From Brevibacillus ruminantium (lineage in GTDB: Bacteria; Bacillota; Bacilli; Brevibacillales; Brevibacillaceae): a stretch of DNA of 64,000 bases. This document shows positions 51,614 through 62,513 of this stretch, piece after piece; position 1 is the first letter of the stretch, and the number at the start of each line of letters is the position of its first letter. Position numbers and translations under genes: made by a program. Location of the stretch: contig NZ_CP098755.1 of the NCBI RefSeq assembly GCF_023746555.1, positions 1,144,001 to 1,208,000 of the forward strand, read 5' to 3'. The notes beneath the pieces are model-generated. The model saw only the letters and a list, made by a program, of their open reading frames with translations, made no database searches and was not told where the DNA came from.

Positions 51614-52048
51614 ATGTACGACGTAAATACAAAGCGCATCGACGAAGTATTGAAACAGATGTCCCGAATGCTTGCTCTCTTGGAGAATCTGACATCGCGG
51701 CAAGCGGCTGATCTGGCGGCAGATGAAGTGGCACTGGCAGCGATGGAGAGGGCTCTTCATCTGTCGATTGAAGCCATCATCGATACCGGCAATGCACTTA
51801 TCGACGGCTTTATCATGCGGGACCCGGGAAGCTATGCCGACATCGTGGAAATCCTGCGAGATGAACAGGTCATTACAGATGAACAGGCGAAAGAGCTGAC
51901 AGGCGTGGTTGAATTCCGCAAATTTTTGGTGAATGACTACACAAATGTGCCGCGTGAAGCGATGATCGAGCTCGCCGGAAAAGGACTGCCTGTCTTGCGT
52001 CAGTTCGAGCCGGCAGTTCGGACGTATCTGAAAAAAGAGCTGTTTTAA
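51614..52048 (+). CDS. yutE: DUF86 (HepT-like) protein YutE
   Basis: 144 aa from ATG 51614 with GAGGGGG. Helical bundle with AMERALHLSIEAIIDTGNALI, IVEILRDEQVITDEQAKEL and VEFRKFLVNDYTNV: the DUF86/HepT family, whose toxin members pair with MNT nucleotidyltransferase antitoxins. No MNT partner lies beside it, and B. subtilis YutE is likewise solitary. Housekeeping role is possible; function unknown. Confidence 0.85.
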   Translation: MYDVNTKRIDEVLKQMSRMLALLENLTSRQAADLAADEVALAAMERALHLSIEAIIDTGNALIDGFIMRDPGSYADIVEILRDEQVITDEQAKELTGVVEFRKFLVNDYTNVPREAMIELAGKGLPVLRQFEPAVRTYLKKELF

Positions 52049-52088
52049 AAGGCTTCTGTGGATTTTATATACAAAACGATTTCTTTTG

Positions 52089-52117
52089 TTTACTAAAGGA
52101 ACCGGGTTCGGTACAAT
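52089..52117 (+). promoter_or_regulatory. Sigma-A-type promoter of the SufR-like gene
   Basis: TTTACT (52089-52094), 17-bp spacer, TACAAT (52112-52117). Confidence 0.6.
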
Positions 52118-52138
52118 GGAGGAAAGGCGGTGATATGA

Positions 52139-52774
52139 ATGAGTAATGAAAACACTTCTACCCGCGACCAGATCCTGAACATGCTGAAGGTTAAGGGATC
52201 ACTCTCTGTCAGTGATATGGCGGTTGATTTGGGAATTACCGAGATGGCGGTACGACGCCATTTAAATACCCTGGAGCGCGACAATCTCATCAAGTCGACA
52301 CTCGTGCGGCAAGCCATGGGACGGCCTACCAACGTGTACTCTCTGTCTCAAGAGGCTGATGAACTGTTTCCTCGCAATTACTCTCATCTTACGTTGGACT
52401 TCTTGCGCGATTTGCAGGATATAGATGGAAATGGAAAAGTGGAAATGCTGTTTCGTCGCAGGGAAAACCGGCTGGAGCAGTCGTATCGTCCACAGGTTCA
52501 AGGCAACCTGGAAGAACGGGTAGCGAAGCTGGCTGAGCTGCAAAACGAAAAAGGCTACATGGTAGAATGGGAAAAGCTGGAGGAAGAAGGGCGATACTGC
52601 ATCAAGGAGTTTAACTGCCCGATTTCACAGGTGGCCCGTGAATTCAACCAAGCCTGCACATGTGAGCTTTCTCTGTTCCGTCGCGTACTGAATGCCGAGG
52701 TGGAACAGACCTCATGCATGGCCAAGGGCGGAGAAAAATGCGTGTTTGATATACGTGAGGTGCGCCAGGCGTAA
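52139..52774 (+). CDS. SufR-like winged-helix regulator with cysteine cluster
   Basis: 211 aa. N-terminal DeoR/ArsR-like helix-turn-helix (LSVSDMAVDLGITEMAVRRHLNTLERDNLI). C-terminal domain carries six cysteines: C154, C160, C173, C175, C193, C201. C160-x12-C173 matches the spacing seen in the iron-sulfur regulator SufR. Such a protein could sense Fe-S status and control Fe-S assembly; the NifU-like YutI gene is 4.5 kb away. The sensor role is inferred. Confidence 0.75.
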   Translation: MSNENTSTRDQILNMLKVKGSLSVSDMAVDLGITEMAVRRHLNTLERDNLIKSTLVRQAMGRPTNVYSLSQEADELFPRNYSHLTLDFLRDLQDIDGNGKVEMLFRRRENRLEQSYRPQVQGNLEERVAKLAELQNEKGYMVEWEKLEEEGRYCIKEFNCPISQVAREFNQACTCELSLFRRVLNAEVEQTSCMAKGGEKCVFDIREVRQA

Positions 52775-52840
52775 TTCACCTGACAAATGACAACCATCCA
52801 CTCGGTTTCGAGTGGATTTTCTTTCATGGAGGACGAAAAC

Positions 52841-53620
52841 GTGAAGAACTATCGAGGGTATTTGCTTGATTTGGACGGAACCATTTACCGCGGACGGGAA
52901 GTGATTCCCGGGGCTGCTGCATTCCTCGCGCATTTGCGCGAAACAGGCGTGCCGTATTTGTTTTTAACCAACAACTCATCTGCCCCGCCCGAGCAGGTGG
53001 CAGCCCGCCTGCAAACAATGGGCATCCCGGCTGAAGCAGAAGAGGTGTACACCTCAGCAATGGCTACTGCACAGTATCTGGCCCAGGTTGCTCCAGCCGG
53101 TACGCCTGTCTATGTCATCGGTGAGGAGGGGGTGAGAGCTGAGCTTACCAAACAGGGCTTCGTCCTCACAGAAAAGGCGGCTCGCTACGTGATCGTCGGG
53201 ATCGACCGAACATTCGATTATGAAAAGCTGACCATCGCTGCGCGTGCTCTCCGGGAAGGGGCCACCTTGATCGCAACCAACCGCGATGCAGCCCTGCCAT
53301 CCGAGCATGGCCTGACGCCTGGGAACGGTTCGCTGGTCGCAGCGGTCTCTGTTGCTTCAGGCAAGGAGCCGATCGTCATCGGAAAACCGGAAACAATCAT
53401 CATGCGCCTCGCCCTGGACAGATTGGGCACCGCGGTTGCGGAGACCTTGATCGTCGGAGACAATCTGTACACCGACATCGATGCAGGTGCAAAGAGCGGC
53501 ATCGACAGCCTGCTCGTTCTGACCGGTTTTTCCAGCAAAGAGGATGCGGCGGTGCATCCCCAGCCGCCGACGCACATCGCTCGTGATCTGACGGAGTGGC
53601 TGCGTGTGACCACTTCCTAG
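52841..53620 (+). CDS. yutF: HAD-superfamily IIA phosphatase YutF
   Basis: 259 aa from GTG 52841 with GGAGGA. Motif I GYLLDLDGTIYRGREVIPGA, motif II FLTNNSS, motif III GKPETIIMRLAL, motif IV LIVGDNLYTDIDAGAKSGIDSLLVLTG. NagD-like cap. Dephosphorylates small sugar phosphates or nucleotides in relatives. The upstream SufR-like gene ends 66 bp before. yutF order is conserved. Confidence 0.92.
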   Translation: MKNYRGYLLDLDGTIYRGREVIPGAAAFLAHLRETGVPYLFLTNNSSAPPEQVAARLQTMGIPAEAEEVYTSAMATAQYLAQVAPAGTPVYVIGEEGVRAELTKQGFVLTEKAARYVIVGIDRTFDYEKLTIAARALREGATLIATNRDAALPSEHGLTPGNGSLVAAVSVASGKEPIVIGKPETIIMRLALDRLGTAVAETLIVGDNLYTDIDAGAKSGIDSLLVLTGFSSKEDAAVHPQPPTHIARDLTEWLRVTTS

Positions 53621-53657
53621 CATCTTCTTCGTCAATTCTTCATCAAAGAAGCATAGA

Positions 53658-54170
53658 TCAGCAGGATTCTTCCTCCTGTTTCTGGCGGTGTGCGATCCGG
53701 CTGGAAGCGGCAGCGGCTATGGCGCCTGCCAGGTCATCGAGAAAGGTATGGACGCCAAACCGCTTGTCGTTTAGCTGCTTCAGCTTGCCGTGTTTGATTT
53801 TGTCTACATACCCGTAGTTGGTAAAGCCGATACTTCCGTATAAATTCACGATGGCCAGCGCCATCACCTCATCGATCCCATACAGAGACTCATCCTTTTC
53901 AATGATCTCCTGCAACGGGGAGAACAGCTGCTTTTTTTCCGCCAGCATATCCAATTGAATGCCCGTCATCAGCGCGTTTTGCACTTCCCGCTTCCGCAGG
54001 ACAGCCTGTACGCTTTCCCGGCAATCGTCCAGGGTGAGATAGGGAAAGTAATCCTTTTGCAGGAAGAGCACGATTTCTGCAATATCGTCGATTTGCACGC
54101 CGCGTTGCTGCAGCAGCTCCAGCGTGACTTCGTAGCAGGTCATGCTGTTGAGCGAACTGTAATCTTTCAT
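53658..54170 (-). CDS. yutG: Phosphatidylglycerophosphatase A-like protein YutG
   Basis: 170 aa. ESLYGIDEVMALAIVNLYGSIGFTNYGYVDKIKHGKL and FLDDLAGAIAAAASSRIAHR are the PgpA family core; it is soluble in this Gram-positive clade. Convergent with yutF. In B. subtilis yutG lies between yutF and yutH too. Confidence 0.88.
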   Translation of the reverse strand: MKDYSSLNSMTCYEVTLELLQQRGVQIDDIAEIVLFLQKDYFPYLTLDDCRESVQAVLRKREVQNALMTGIQLDMLAEKKQLFSPLQEIIEKDESLYGIDEVMALAIVNLYGSIGFTNYGYVDKIKHGKLKQLNDKRFGVHTFLDDLAGAIAAAASSRIAHRQKQEEESC

Positions 54171-54294
54171 TCACATAGACCCCTTTCTCTGCACGCTCTC
54201 TGATCGAGGGTAGTATCTGCAAGGACATAGGCACCTATCCCGGTGTTTTGACATACCCTGCTTCATGAGAAGGTGTGTTGGGAGGGTTGTATCG

Positions 54295-55392
54295 ATGGAA
54301 TATCGGCAATTATTGCAGGAGCAATATGGCTTTTCGCTGATCAATGCAAACAAAAAAGGGCCGGGGACGGCACTGAAGACGGACCAGGGATTGTTTTATC
54401 TCTTCGAGGCACCCGCGATTTATAAATACAAAAGCAAATTTGTGGAGCGGGTGCGAAAAGAACTGAGCGGGCGGGGGGAACCGACGCTGCTCGGTGTGAT
54501 GAAGACGGTCAAAGGGCAGCCGCATACGGTTCACGATGATCAGATTCTGTATCTGTACCGGGGCGTCAGGGAAGCGACTCCGGATCATCCCTATTACGCC
54601 TGCGGTCAGGTGTTGGCGCGCTTCCATCAAGGAACGGGGAGCTTCAAGGGAGATAAATTATTTTTGCCTTACAGCTCGCTGGGCAGTTGGCCGGCCATGT
54701 GGAGAAAAAAGTTGCGGGAATACGAAGGATATCGGGATGATCTGGACGAAAGGGATGTGGAGATTATCCCCTTTGATGAATACTTGTTGACCAGCTATAC
54801 CTATGTCCATCAACTCGGGGAGACAGCGGTGCAATACCTGTATCATGCCGATTATGAAAGAGTCATCAAAGAGACGGCTGGTTGCGGAAAAGTCGCCTAT
54901 CAAAATTTTGAGCAGGACTATATCGTTTGGGATGAGGAAAGAGGTCCTTTTCTGACAGGGGAATGGAACTGGGTACTGGATATGCGTGCGCGTGATATCG
55001 GGCAGTGGATTAAAACAGAGGTACGGCGTCACGGATGGCAGGAAGAGAAGATAGCCAGCTTTCTGGACGGCTACAACAGTGTCACACCGCTGTTGGAAAA
55101 CGAATATGCCATCATTTACGGTCTGATGCTGTATCCGGGCAGATTTCTGAAGCTGGTCGAGGCCTATCGAGAGCTGCCTCTTGAAGAAAAACAAAAGGTA
55201 GACGACAGCGGCTGGAAACAGCAAATGGACGAAGAGCTGATGAAAATGGAAGAGGCCCTGCTGTTGTATCCGCGGATGATTCACCGGCGCTACAGTGTGC
55301 CCATCCCGCAAATTGATTGGTTGTGGAGGTCTGATGATGACGACGAAACCACTCGTGTACGCGACGAGGCAGTTAGCCAGCGAACTGATTGA
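54295..55392 (+). CDS. yutH: YutH spore-coat protein (CotS-like kinase fold)
   Basis: 365 aa, ATG with GGGAGGG. Phosphotransferase-like fold: LIEYLF-like N-lobe region FYLFEAPAIYKYKSKFVERV, ACGQVLARFHQGTGSF, and EWNWVLDMRARDIGQWI in place of the kinase DFD. YutH family members are spore proteins in B. subtilis. The acidic C-terminal SDDDDETTRV overlaps the next gene by 59 bp. Confidence 0.85.
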   Translation: MEYRQLLQEQYGFSLINANKKGPGTALKTDQGLFYLFEAPAIYKYKSKFVERVRKELSGRGEPTLLGVMKTVKGQPHTVHDDQILYLYRGVREATPDHPYYACGQVLARFHQGTGSFKGDKLFLPYSSLGSWPAMWRKKLREYEGYRDDLDERDVEIIPFDEYLLTSYTYVHQLGETAVQYLYHADYERVIKETAGCGKVAYQNFEQDYIVWDEERGPFLTGEWNWVLDMRARDIGQWIKTEVRRHGWQEEKIASFLDGYNSVTPLLENEYAIIYGLMLYPGRFLKLVEAYRELPLEEKQKVDDSGWKQQMDEELMKMEEALLLYPRMIHRRYSVPIPQIDWLWRSDDDDETTRVRDEAVSQRTD

Positions 55393-55843
55393 ATACCGAA
55401 AAGAAACCGCAACCGTAGAGGTGTGGGAGGAAGACTGCGCCTGCCCGCCAGAGGTATTGTTGGAGGAGCAGGCGGACGGACTTCTCATGATGATGGCGGA
55501 TCGGGTGGATGAAGAATTGCCGAGCCGTGCACGCCATCAGAAGGTCGTGGCCAGTATGGCAGCCAGGTACGAGAATATCGACACGGCTGCCGCCAGGAAA
55601 CGCGGTGTTCTGGTGACCAATACTCCAGATGTGCAAATGGAGGCCACGGCCGATCCCGCTTTTGCGCTTTTGTTGGCGGCGGCAAGACGGATTTCTGAAG
55701 CGAACCGCTATGTAATGGTAGGTGGATGGACGGGATGGAAGCCTGTGCTGATGGCTGGGCAAACCCGTCTGGGTATGGGCAAACTGGCGGCAGCCAATAT
55801 CCGCTCCGCGCTGGAAGGGAAGGGGCTTGTTACGCCGGTATGA
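55334..55843 (+). pseudogene. 2-hydroxyacid (glycerate) dehydrogenase with internal in-frame deletion
   Basis: 169 residues against a usual length of about 320. Residues 1-143 match the N-terminal catalytic domain of GyaR-type glycerate/glyoxylate reductases (GLLMMMADRVDEEL, KRGVLVTNTPDV, EATADPAFALLL). Residue 143 joins straight to the normal C-terminal end TRLGMGKLAAANIRSALEG. The NAD-binding domain and catalytic Arg, Glu and His are gone. The frame is kept; several substitutions (TARRIS to AARRIS-like, AVG to AAR) also look degenerate. Starts inside yutH at ATG 55334. Confidence 0.8.
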
Positions 55844-56802
55844 AGCTAGTGAGCATTCTGATCGTGATGGTTGTGATTCTCCTTGCTGCCGCTTCGTTTG
55901 TCGCGCTGCGTGTGACGTGGAAGCTGACGCATCCGCGCCAGAAGCAGATTGATAGCCGTCCGGAGGATTTTTCCATTCACCACTACGAGAAGATCTCTTT
56001 TCCCAGTCGGGAAAGCGGGATAACGATCCGGGGCTGGTATCTTTCTGCGAAAGCAAACGGCTTTCCAGACCGCAAGCGAACGCTGATTTTCTCCCACGGC
56101 TACGGCCAAAACCGTCTGGAGCCGCATCTTCCCGCCCTCTCGCTGGCAGCCAGGCTTGTTTCCTGCGGGTACAATATCCTGATGTTTGATTTTCGCAACA
56201 GCGGAGAGTCATCCCCTGCCTTGACCACGATCGGTCTGCGGGAACAGGATGATTTGCTGGGGGCGATTGATTACGTCGAAAAAAACAGGCCGAGCGAACG
56301 AATCGGGTTGATCGGCTTTTCCATGGGTGCCGCCACCTCTCTCTTGGTGGGAGGGCGCGATCAGCGGGTAGAGGCGATTGCGGCAGACTCACCCTTCTAC
56401 TCTTTGCAGGAGTATCTGGAAGAGAATTTGCCACAGTGGACAGGCCTTCCCCGCTTTCCTTTCAACTGGTTGATTTTGACGCTCAGTCCGCTGATGCTCG
56501 GGGCCAATCCGCGGCATGTGCGCCCGTACGAAGCGGTCACGGGAGCCAATAAACCGATATTTTTTATCCATGGGACAGGCGATGCGACCGTGCCGAGTGC
56601 AAACAGTGAGTGGCTGTACCAGCTGGCCGCTCATGAGGAGTCGGAGCTGTGGCTGGTTCCTGGCGCTGGACATGTGCGCAGCTACCCGCTTGTTCCGGAA
56701 GAGTACGCACGAAAAATGGCTGCATTTTTTGAGCGAATCGGGGAGTCCAGCAAGGCTGCACAAGATGGCGATTACGCAAAAAAGCCCTCGCCGGCGAGAT
56801 GA
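55840..56802 (+). CDS. Membrane-anchored alpha/beta hydrolase
   Basis: 320 aa, ATG 55840 overlapping the preceding TGA. N-terminal anchor helix (LVSILIVMVVILLAAASFVAL). Hydrolase triad: nucleophile in IGLIGFSMGAATSLLV, aspartate in FFIHGTGDATVP and histidine in VPGAGHVRSYP. FSHGYGQNRLEPHLPALSLA is the oxyanion strand. Similar to B. subtilis YqkD-type. Substrate unknown. Confidence 0.88.
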   Translation: MKLVSILIVMVVILLAAASFVALRVTWKLTHPRQKQIDSRPEDFSIHHYEKISFPSRESGITIRGWYLSAKANGFPDRKRTLIFSHGYGQNRLEPHLPALSLAARLVSCGYNILMFDFRNSGESSPALTTIGLREQDDLLGAIDYVEKNRPSERIGLIGFSMGAATSLLVGGRDQRVEAIAADSPFYSLQEYLEENLPQWTGLPRFPFNWLILTLSPLMLGANPRHVRPYEAVTGANKPIFFIHGTGDATVPSANSEWLYQLAAHEESELWLVPGAGHVRSYPLVPEEYARKMAAFFERIGESSKAAQDGDYAKKPSPAR

Positions 56803-56820
56803 CCGGAAAGGGGCTTTTTG
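56777..56820. terminator. Bidirectional terminator
   Basis: AAAAAGCCC / GGGGCTTTTT with the stop codon of the hydrolase inside the loop; also serves yutI on the minus strand. Confidence 0.75.
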
Positions 56821-56828
56821 TATCGTCT

Positions 56829-57059
56829 TTAGAATACTTGCTGTACTTCTTTTACGCCTGGGATTTCTTCCAGAAGAGCGCGCTCAATCCCTGCTTTGAG
56901 GGTAATGGTCGAAGAAGGGCAGCTGCCGCAAGCGCCCATCAGGCGAAGCTTGACAATGCCTTCCTCTACGTCAACGAGCTGTACGTCACCGCCATCGCGC
57001 TGCAGATAGGGACGCAATTTATCCAAAACTTCTTCCACTTGATCGAACATGTTATCCAT
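56829..57059 (-). CDS. yutI: NifU-like Fe-S scaffold protein YutI
   Basis: 76 aa from ATG 57059 with GGAGTG upstream. NifU C-terminal (Nfu) domain: [42 protein letters not shown] with cluster cysteines C44 and C47. Carries Fe-S clusters to target enzymes such as lipoyl synthase. In B. subtilis yutI adjoins yutH and yuzD; here two transsulfuration genes have come between yutI and yuzD. Confidence 0.93.
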   Translation of the reverse strand: MDNMFDQVEEVLDKLRPYLQRDGGDVQLVDVEEGIVKLRLMGACGSCPSSTITLKAGIERALLEEIPGVKEVQQVF

Positions 57060-57246
57060 GGGGTACTCACTCCTTTCCATTCCTTCTTCTATTATAATCC
57101 CCGTGTCAACATAAATCCATGATCGAATCTCCCGGAGTGCAGTTTGCAGAAATTGGGCGGAAGATCGCAGAAGCGTGGACTTTTTGTCAAGCTTGCATGT
57201 TATAATAAGAGGGCAAATGATCAATTACGACGAGGGGTCTGGTGCC

Positions 57247-59309
<2,063 letters not shown>

Positions 59310-59342
59310 TAAGATGAAAGAAAAAAGCAGGGGGCGGAGAGC

Positions 59343-59681
59343 GTGAGTGTGGAAATCAAGGTATACGGAACCGAGCAATTGTGTGCAAGCTGCGTCAATT
59401 TACCGTCAGCTAAGGAGACGGCGGAATGGCTGCTTGCAGCGGTCGGCCGCAAATATGGGAACGACAGCATCCGCATTATCTATAGCGATTTTCAACAACC
59501 AGAGACAGAGGAAGACAAAAGCTGGGCACAGCGCATTCTCGAAGAAGATTTGTGGTATCCGCTTGTCGTAATTTCCGGGGAAATTGTCGGTGAAGGAAAT
59601 CCGAAGCTGAAGGACATTTACGAGAAGCTGGAAAGCATGGGTGTACAGCCTGTGGCTGCCTCTGCAGAAAAGGAATCGTAA
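59343..59681 (+). CDS. yuzD: YuzD family thioredoxin-like protein (DUF1462)
   Basis: 112 aa, GTG start. VEIKVYGTEQLCASCVNLPSAKETAEWL with C14-x2-C17 and a thioredoxin-like fold. In B. subtilis yuzD lies by yutI and yutJ. Possibly co-transcribed with mccB, 33 bp upstream. Function unknown; a redox or metal role is likely. Confidence 0.88.
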   Translation: MSVEIKVYGTEQLCASCVNLPSAKETAEWLLAAVGRKYGNDSIRIIYSDFQQPETEEDKSWAQRILEEDLWYPLVVISGEIVGEGNPKLKDIYEKLESMGVQPVAASAEKES

Positions 59682-59706
59682 GGCAAGGATATATAGGTAA
59701 TATCAG

Positions 59707-59949
59707 GTGAACGGTCAGACAGATAATATGTCTGGCCGTTTTATCGTGCTCGAAGGGGAGAGGTTCATTGATTTTCGGGATGGTCAGGTGAAAATATCCC
59801 AGGGCGAGATGTTTGTTGTCCCAAGAGGTGTTGAACATCAACCATTCGCCAACAAAGAGTACCATATCATGCTCGTAGAGCCTAGAGGCGTAGTAAACAC
59901 TGGCGAGGCTGAGTCAAACTTAACAGCACCCAATGATGTTTGGATCTAG
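59707..59949 (+). pseudogene. N-terminally truncated cupin
   Basis: 80 codons. FIVLEGERFIDFRDGQVKIS, then EMFVVPRGVEHQPFANKEYHIMLVEPRGVVNTG is the second half of a standard cupin of about 115-120 aa; the first motif with its histidines (normally before VLEGE) is missing. There is a GTG but no proper ribosome site. Likely a remnant. Confidence 0.7.
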
Positions 59950-59983
59950 TGCTTTTGGCTTCGTTGGCTTACTACTTAATACT

Positions 59984-60033
59984 ACAGCGGCGATCTGAGA
60001 CTTTATTAAATGTCTGAGATTGCCGCTGTTTTA
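59984..60033 (+). terminator. Terminator after the cupin remnant
   Basis: ACAGCGGCGATCTGAGAC / GTCTGAGATTGCCGCTGT, 16 of 18 paired, followed by TTTTAATG. Confidence 0.8.
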
Positions 60034-60251
60034 ATGAATCGGGATCAGTCTAACACTTATTTTTTGTGGCTGGAGATTTTTGGAGCCGACAGAAAAGCGA
60101 GTGCGCTGCAACTTTGTTTTACATTTATTGGTAAAGTGACAAAGAAACAAAATTTCCATGTAAACGCAATAAAGTATAAAGTTTTGAAAATGAAACCAAA
60201 GAAGGGGTTTGTGCGTCATTATCTACATAACCAGAAAAAGGGTGGTTAGGA

Positions 60252-61466
60252 ATGAATAGGAATATATCTCTTCTTCTATTTACGGCGTGCAGTTTTATTG
60301 TGACAAGTATTCTAGGTGTTACTTTCACTCCGACATCGGTTTCGGCAAAGTCCGCCACTAGTAATCGGGTAACGTATAAGATGCCGGAGCATTTCGAGAA
60401 ATACCTGTTCTTGAATACCGATATGGTAACGATTGCGAATCCGCAGGTGACGCAGGGTGAAGCGTACTCGCAGGAAGACTATCTCATTGACGTGGACACG
60501 GGAGGCTCCTATACGACGAAGACCCGTTTCGATGATAATACGAAGTTTCTCACTTCCAAGAAAGGCTTTCTGTTCAATATTTTTAACTGGATAGGCACAC
60601 TGGGGCCGATCTATCCACCTGATGTGAATCTCCATGAGTTGGAGCGGAGAATTGAAAAGGCGGACATCTATTCAGAAGAGAGAAGAGAACTGACCAAGCA
60701 GCTTGGAGAGATCAAATTATCGGCACGGCTGCAGGCACTCATTGAGGCTGGATATGTGAAACCGGAGGAGATTGACGATGGGAGGGCCACCAAGGAATTT
60801 GTCGCAACCATCCTGTATCGAATCCTGGGGGAAACCCGTCCCTATCACGGCGGCATCGATCTGAAGGATTCCGAGGATATTGCTGTTCGCTGGGCAGTAG
60901 AAGTAGGGCTTCCTGGTTTTCCTGTAGACAGCAAAGGCTTTCTCTATCCGCAGACCCGACTGCGTATGGAGGCGGGTCCAGATGATTGGTTGGAGGAGTA
61001 TGCGTATCAACGCTTGTTTGATTTTCTCACGCTCATCCTGCCGGGAAGAAAAACAGCAACAGGCTGGGAGTACTATCAGCTATCGCTCAAGCCAGGTATG
61101 GTACCAGTACGGTATACGGATTTGATTGAAATCAATGGGCAGCCTTTTGAACAAAATCGCGTTTACGCGGTAATGGATACGGTTGACTATAAGAATTTCG
61201 TACGGAAAGTGAACCAGTATGCAACTCCACGCTTTCAGCAAATTCTTGATCTGGCGAGGCAGGATGCTTTGAAACCTCGTGCTTGGGATTGGAGCCGTGA
61301 TTTGATCCATCATCCAAAGTTTGCCAAGGAAGTAGCGGCCTATCGGAAAAATAAAAGCGCGAAGAACCTGCAGGCCGTGTATCAAGCGGTAGGCAAGCAC
61401 TACAACCTGAATCGCCGACAGGACTCGGCAGCCGTGATCAAAAGCGTGCTGGATAACGTAAAGTAG
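60252..61466 (+). CDS. Secreted protein with SLH-like region, unknown function
   Basis: 404 aa. Signal peptide SLLLFTACSFIVTSILGVTF with an SAKSA cleavage-like site near 35. Residues about 150-225 look like an S-layer-homology-like module (LQALIEAGYVKPEEI, ATKEFVATILYRILGE, AVRWAVEVGLPG). The C-terminal about 170 residues are helical and basic. ATG follows AAAAAGGGTGG. I do not recognise the whole protein; wall attachment via SLH is a guess. Confidence 0.65.
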   Translation: MNRNISLLLFTACSFIVTSILGVTFTPTSVSAKSATSNRVTYKMPEHFEKYLFLNTDMVTIANPQVTQGEAYSQEDYLIDVDTGGSYTTKTRFDDNTKFLTSKKGFLFNIFNWIGTLGPIYPPDVNLHELERRIEKADIYSEERRELTKQLGEIKLSARLQALIEAGYVKPEEIDDGRATKEFVATILYRILGETRPYHGGIDLKDSEDIAVRWAVEVGLPGFPVDSKGFLYPQTRLRMEAGPDDWLEEYAYQRLFDFLTLILPGRKTATGWEYYQLSLKPGMVPVRYTDLIEINGQPFEQNRVYAVMDTVDYKNFVRKVNQYATPRFQQILDLARQDALKPRAWDWSRDLIHHPKFAKEVAAYRKNKSAKNLQAVYQAVGKHYNLNRRQDSAAVIKSVLDNVK

Positions 61467-61544
61467 GAGCGAAGGCGTTCCCGTTCTATCCCTAGCACCT
61501 CCCTCATATACTTCGACCGATATGGACGAAAGGGGAGATGGGGC

Positions 61545-61886
61545 ATGGAGGAAATGGCGGCCCGGTATTATCAGTTAAAGGAGGAGCAGAAACGAATCGA
61601 GGAGGAGCTGCAATCCATCCGGCAGGAGCTTCTCGACCACTATACGGAGCCAGGCTCCGTCAGTCTGGGTGAATACAAGCTGGTCGTGGGTGTTCAGGAG
61701 CGGCGCGAGTATTTTGATGACAGGCTGTACAACGCACTTCCTGACACCTCCCTGTGGAGGCTGGTGTCGAAAGCGGATGTAGGGAAAATATCGAGTCTTT
61801 TGAAGCTCAACGTCATCCACGAAGGGATCCTGGAGGGGACCTACGAGATAAAGCGGGTACCGGTGCTTAAAGTGCAAAAAAGCTGA
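61545..61886 (+). CDS. Small coiled-coil protein, unknown
   Basis: 113 aa, ATG with AGGGGAG. Residues 1-40 form a coiled coil (YYQLKEEQKRIEEELQSIRQELLDHY), followed by a globular part with GEYKLVVGVQERREYFDDRLYNALPD. The layout recalls phage or plasmid Gam-like/host-factor small proteins, but no family is assigned. 78 bp after the secreted protein gene. Confidence 0.6.
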   Translation: MEEMAARYYQLKEEQKRIEEELQSIRQELLDHYTEPGSVSLGEYKLVVGVQERREYFDDRLYNALPDTSLWRLVSKADVGKISSLLKLNVIHEGILEGTYEIKRVPVLKVQKS

Positions 61887-61901
61887 CGGGCAAGGGCAAC
61901 A

Positions 61902-62300
61902 TCAACGGACGAACCAGCTGCACCGGGAACGATACTCCTCTGCAGAGAGACTCCTCTTTTTGTCGAACCGGGTGAGACTGGTGAGGTCGGGGCGATCGCG
62001 AAAGGTCAGCGACACGAGATCATAGGGAGGCTGGCCGTATACCTGTCCATAGGTGACAACCTCGATCACCAGTTCAAAGGAGGAGACCCGGGGATCGCCA
62101 AGCCGCGTGATCTGGGTAATTTTTTCACAGCCAAACGGTTTTTGCAGCGTGCTGCCGATCGTCTCCAGATAGCGATTGATCAGTGCTTCCTCAAGCAGCC
62201 GCTCCCGTTCGGTTTCGGCTACGGCAGTCTGTAGGGGCAGCATGGCAGACGAGGTAAGGATTATAGCGGAGAATAGCAGGGAAAAAATAAGGTTCTTCAC
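61902..62300 (-). CDS. Secreted DUF3888-like protein
   Basis: 132 aa. Signal peptide NLIFSLLFSAIILTSSAMLP with AVAE cleavage region. LIEVVTYGQVYGQPPYDLVSLTFRDR and the pair of cysteines resemble DUF3888 proteins of Bacillales, from memory. Secreted; function unknown. Confidence 0.6.
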   Translation of the reverse strand: MKNLIFSLLFSAIILTSSAMLPLQTAVAETERERLLEEALINRYLETIGSTLQKPFGCEKITQITRLGDPRVSSFELVIEVVTYGQVYGQPPYDLVSLTFRDRPDLTSLTRFDKKRSLSAEEYRSRCSWFVR

Positions 62301-62459
62301 GGAATCACCTCTAGCGTGGAGGTACGAAATAGAAACATAGCGAAAAAGAAGCGAGGAATGAATGCTTTTGTTTCGGGTAGTATCAGTCAGCTTCGATGAT
62401 TACATGCACATGTTGAATACCATTATTTGTGAGTTTATTTTAATATAGGAGAAGAAAAA

Positions 62460-62501
62460 ATGAAAAGTTCAAAACTGTTGTTAATGTCGGTTAGGAGTTA
62501 A
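62460..62501 (+). other. Possible 13-codon leader peptide
   Basis: ATG 62460 with AGGAGAAG at good spacing; reads MKSSKLLLMSVRS then TAA. The next gene starts 12 bp later without a good ribosome site of its own, so coupled translation is possible, or this is a nonsense-truncated former signal peptide. Confidence 0.35.
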
Positions 62502-62513
62502 AAATAGATAACT

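Noticed and set aside
51614..52048. HepT-MNT toxin-antitoxin module at the DUF86 gene
   Set aside because: No nucleotidyltransferase partner on either side; B. subtilis YutE is also solitary.
60010..60249. 79-codon open frame before the secreted SLH-like protein
   Set aside because: Begins inside a terminator hairpin, no ribosome site, lysine-rich translation of A-rich leader DNA.
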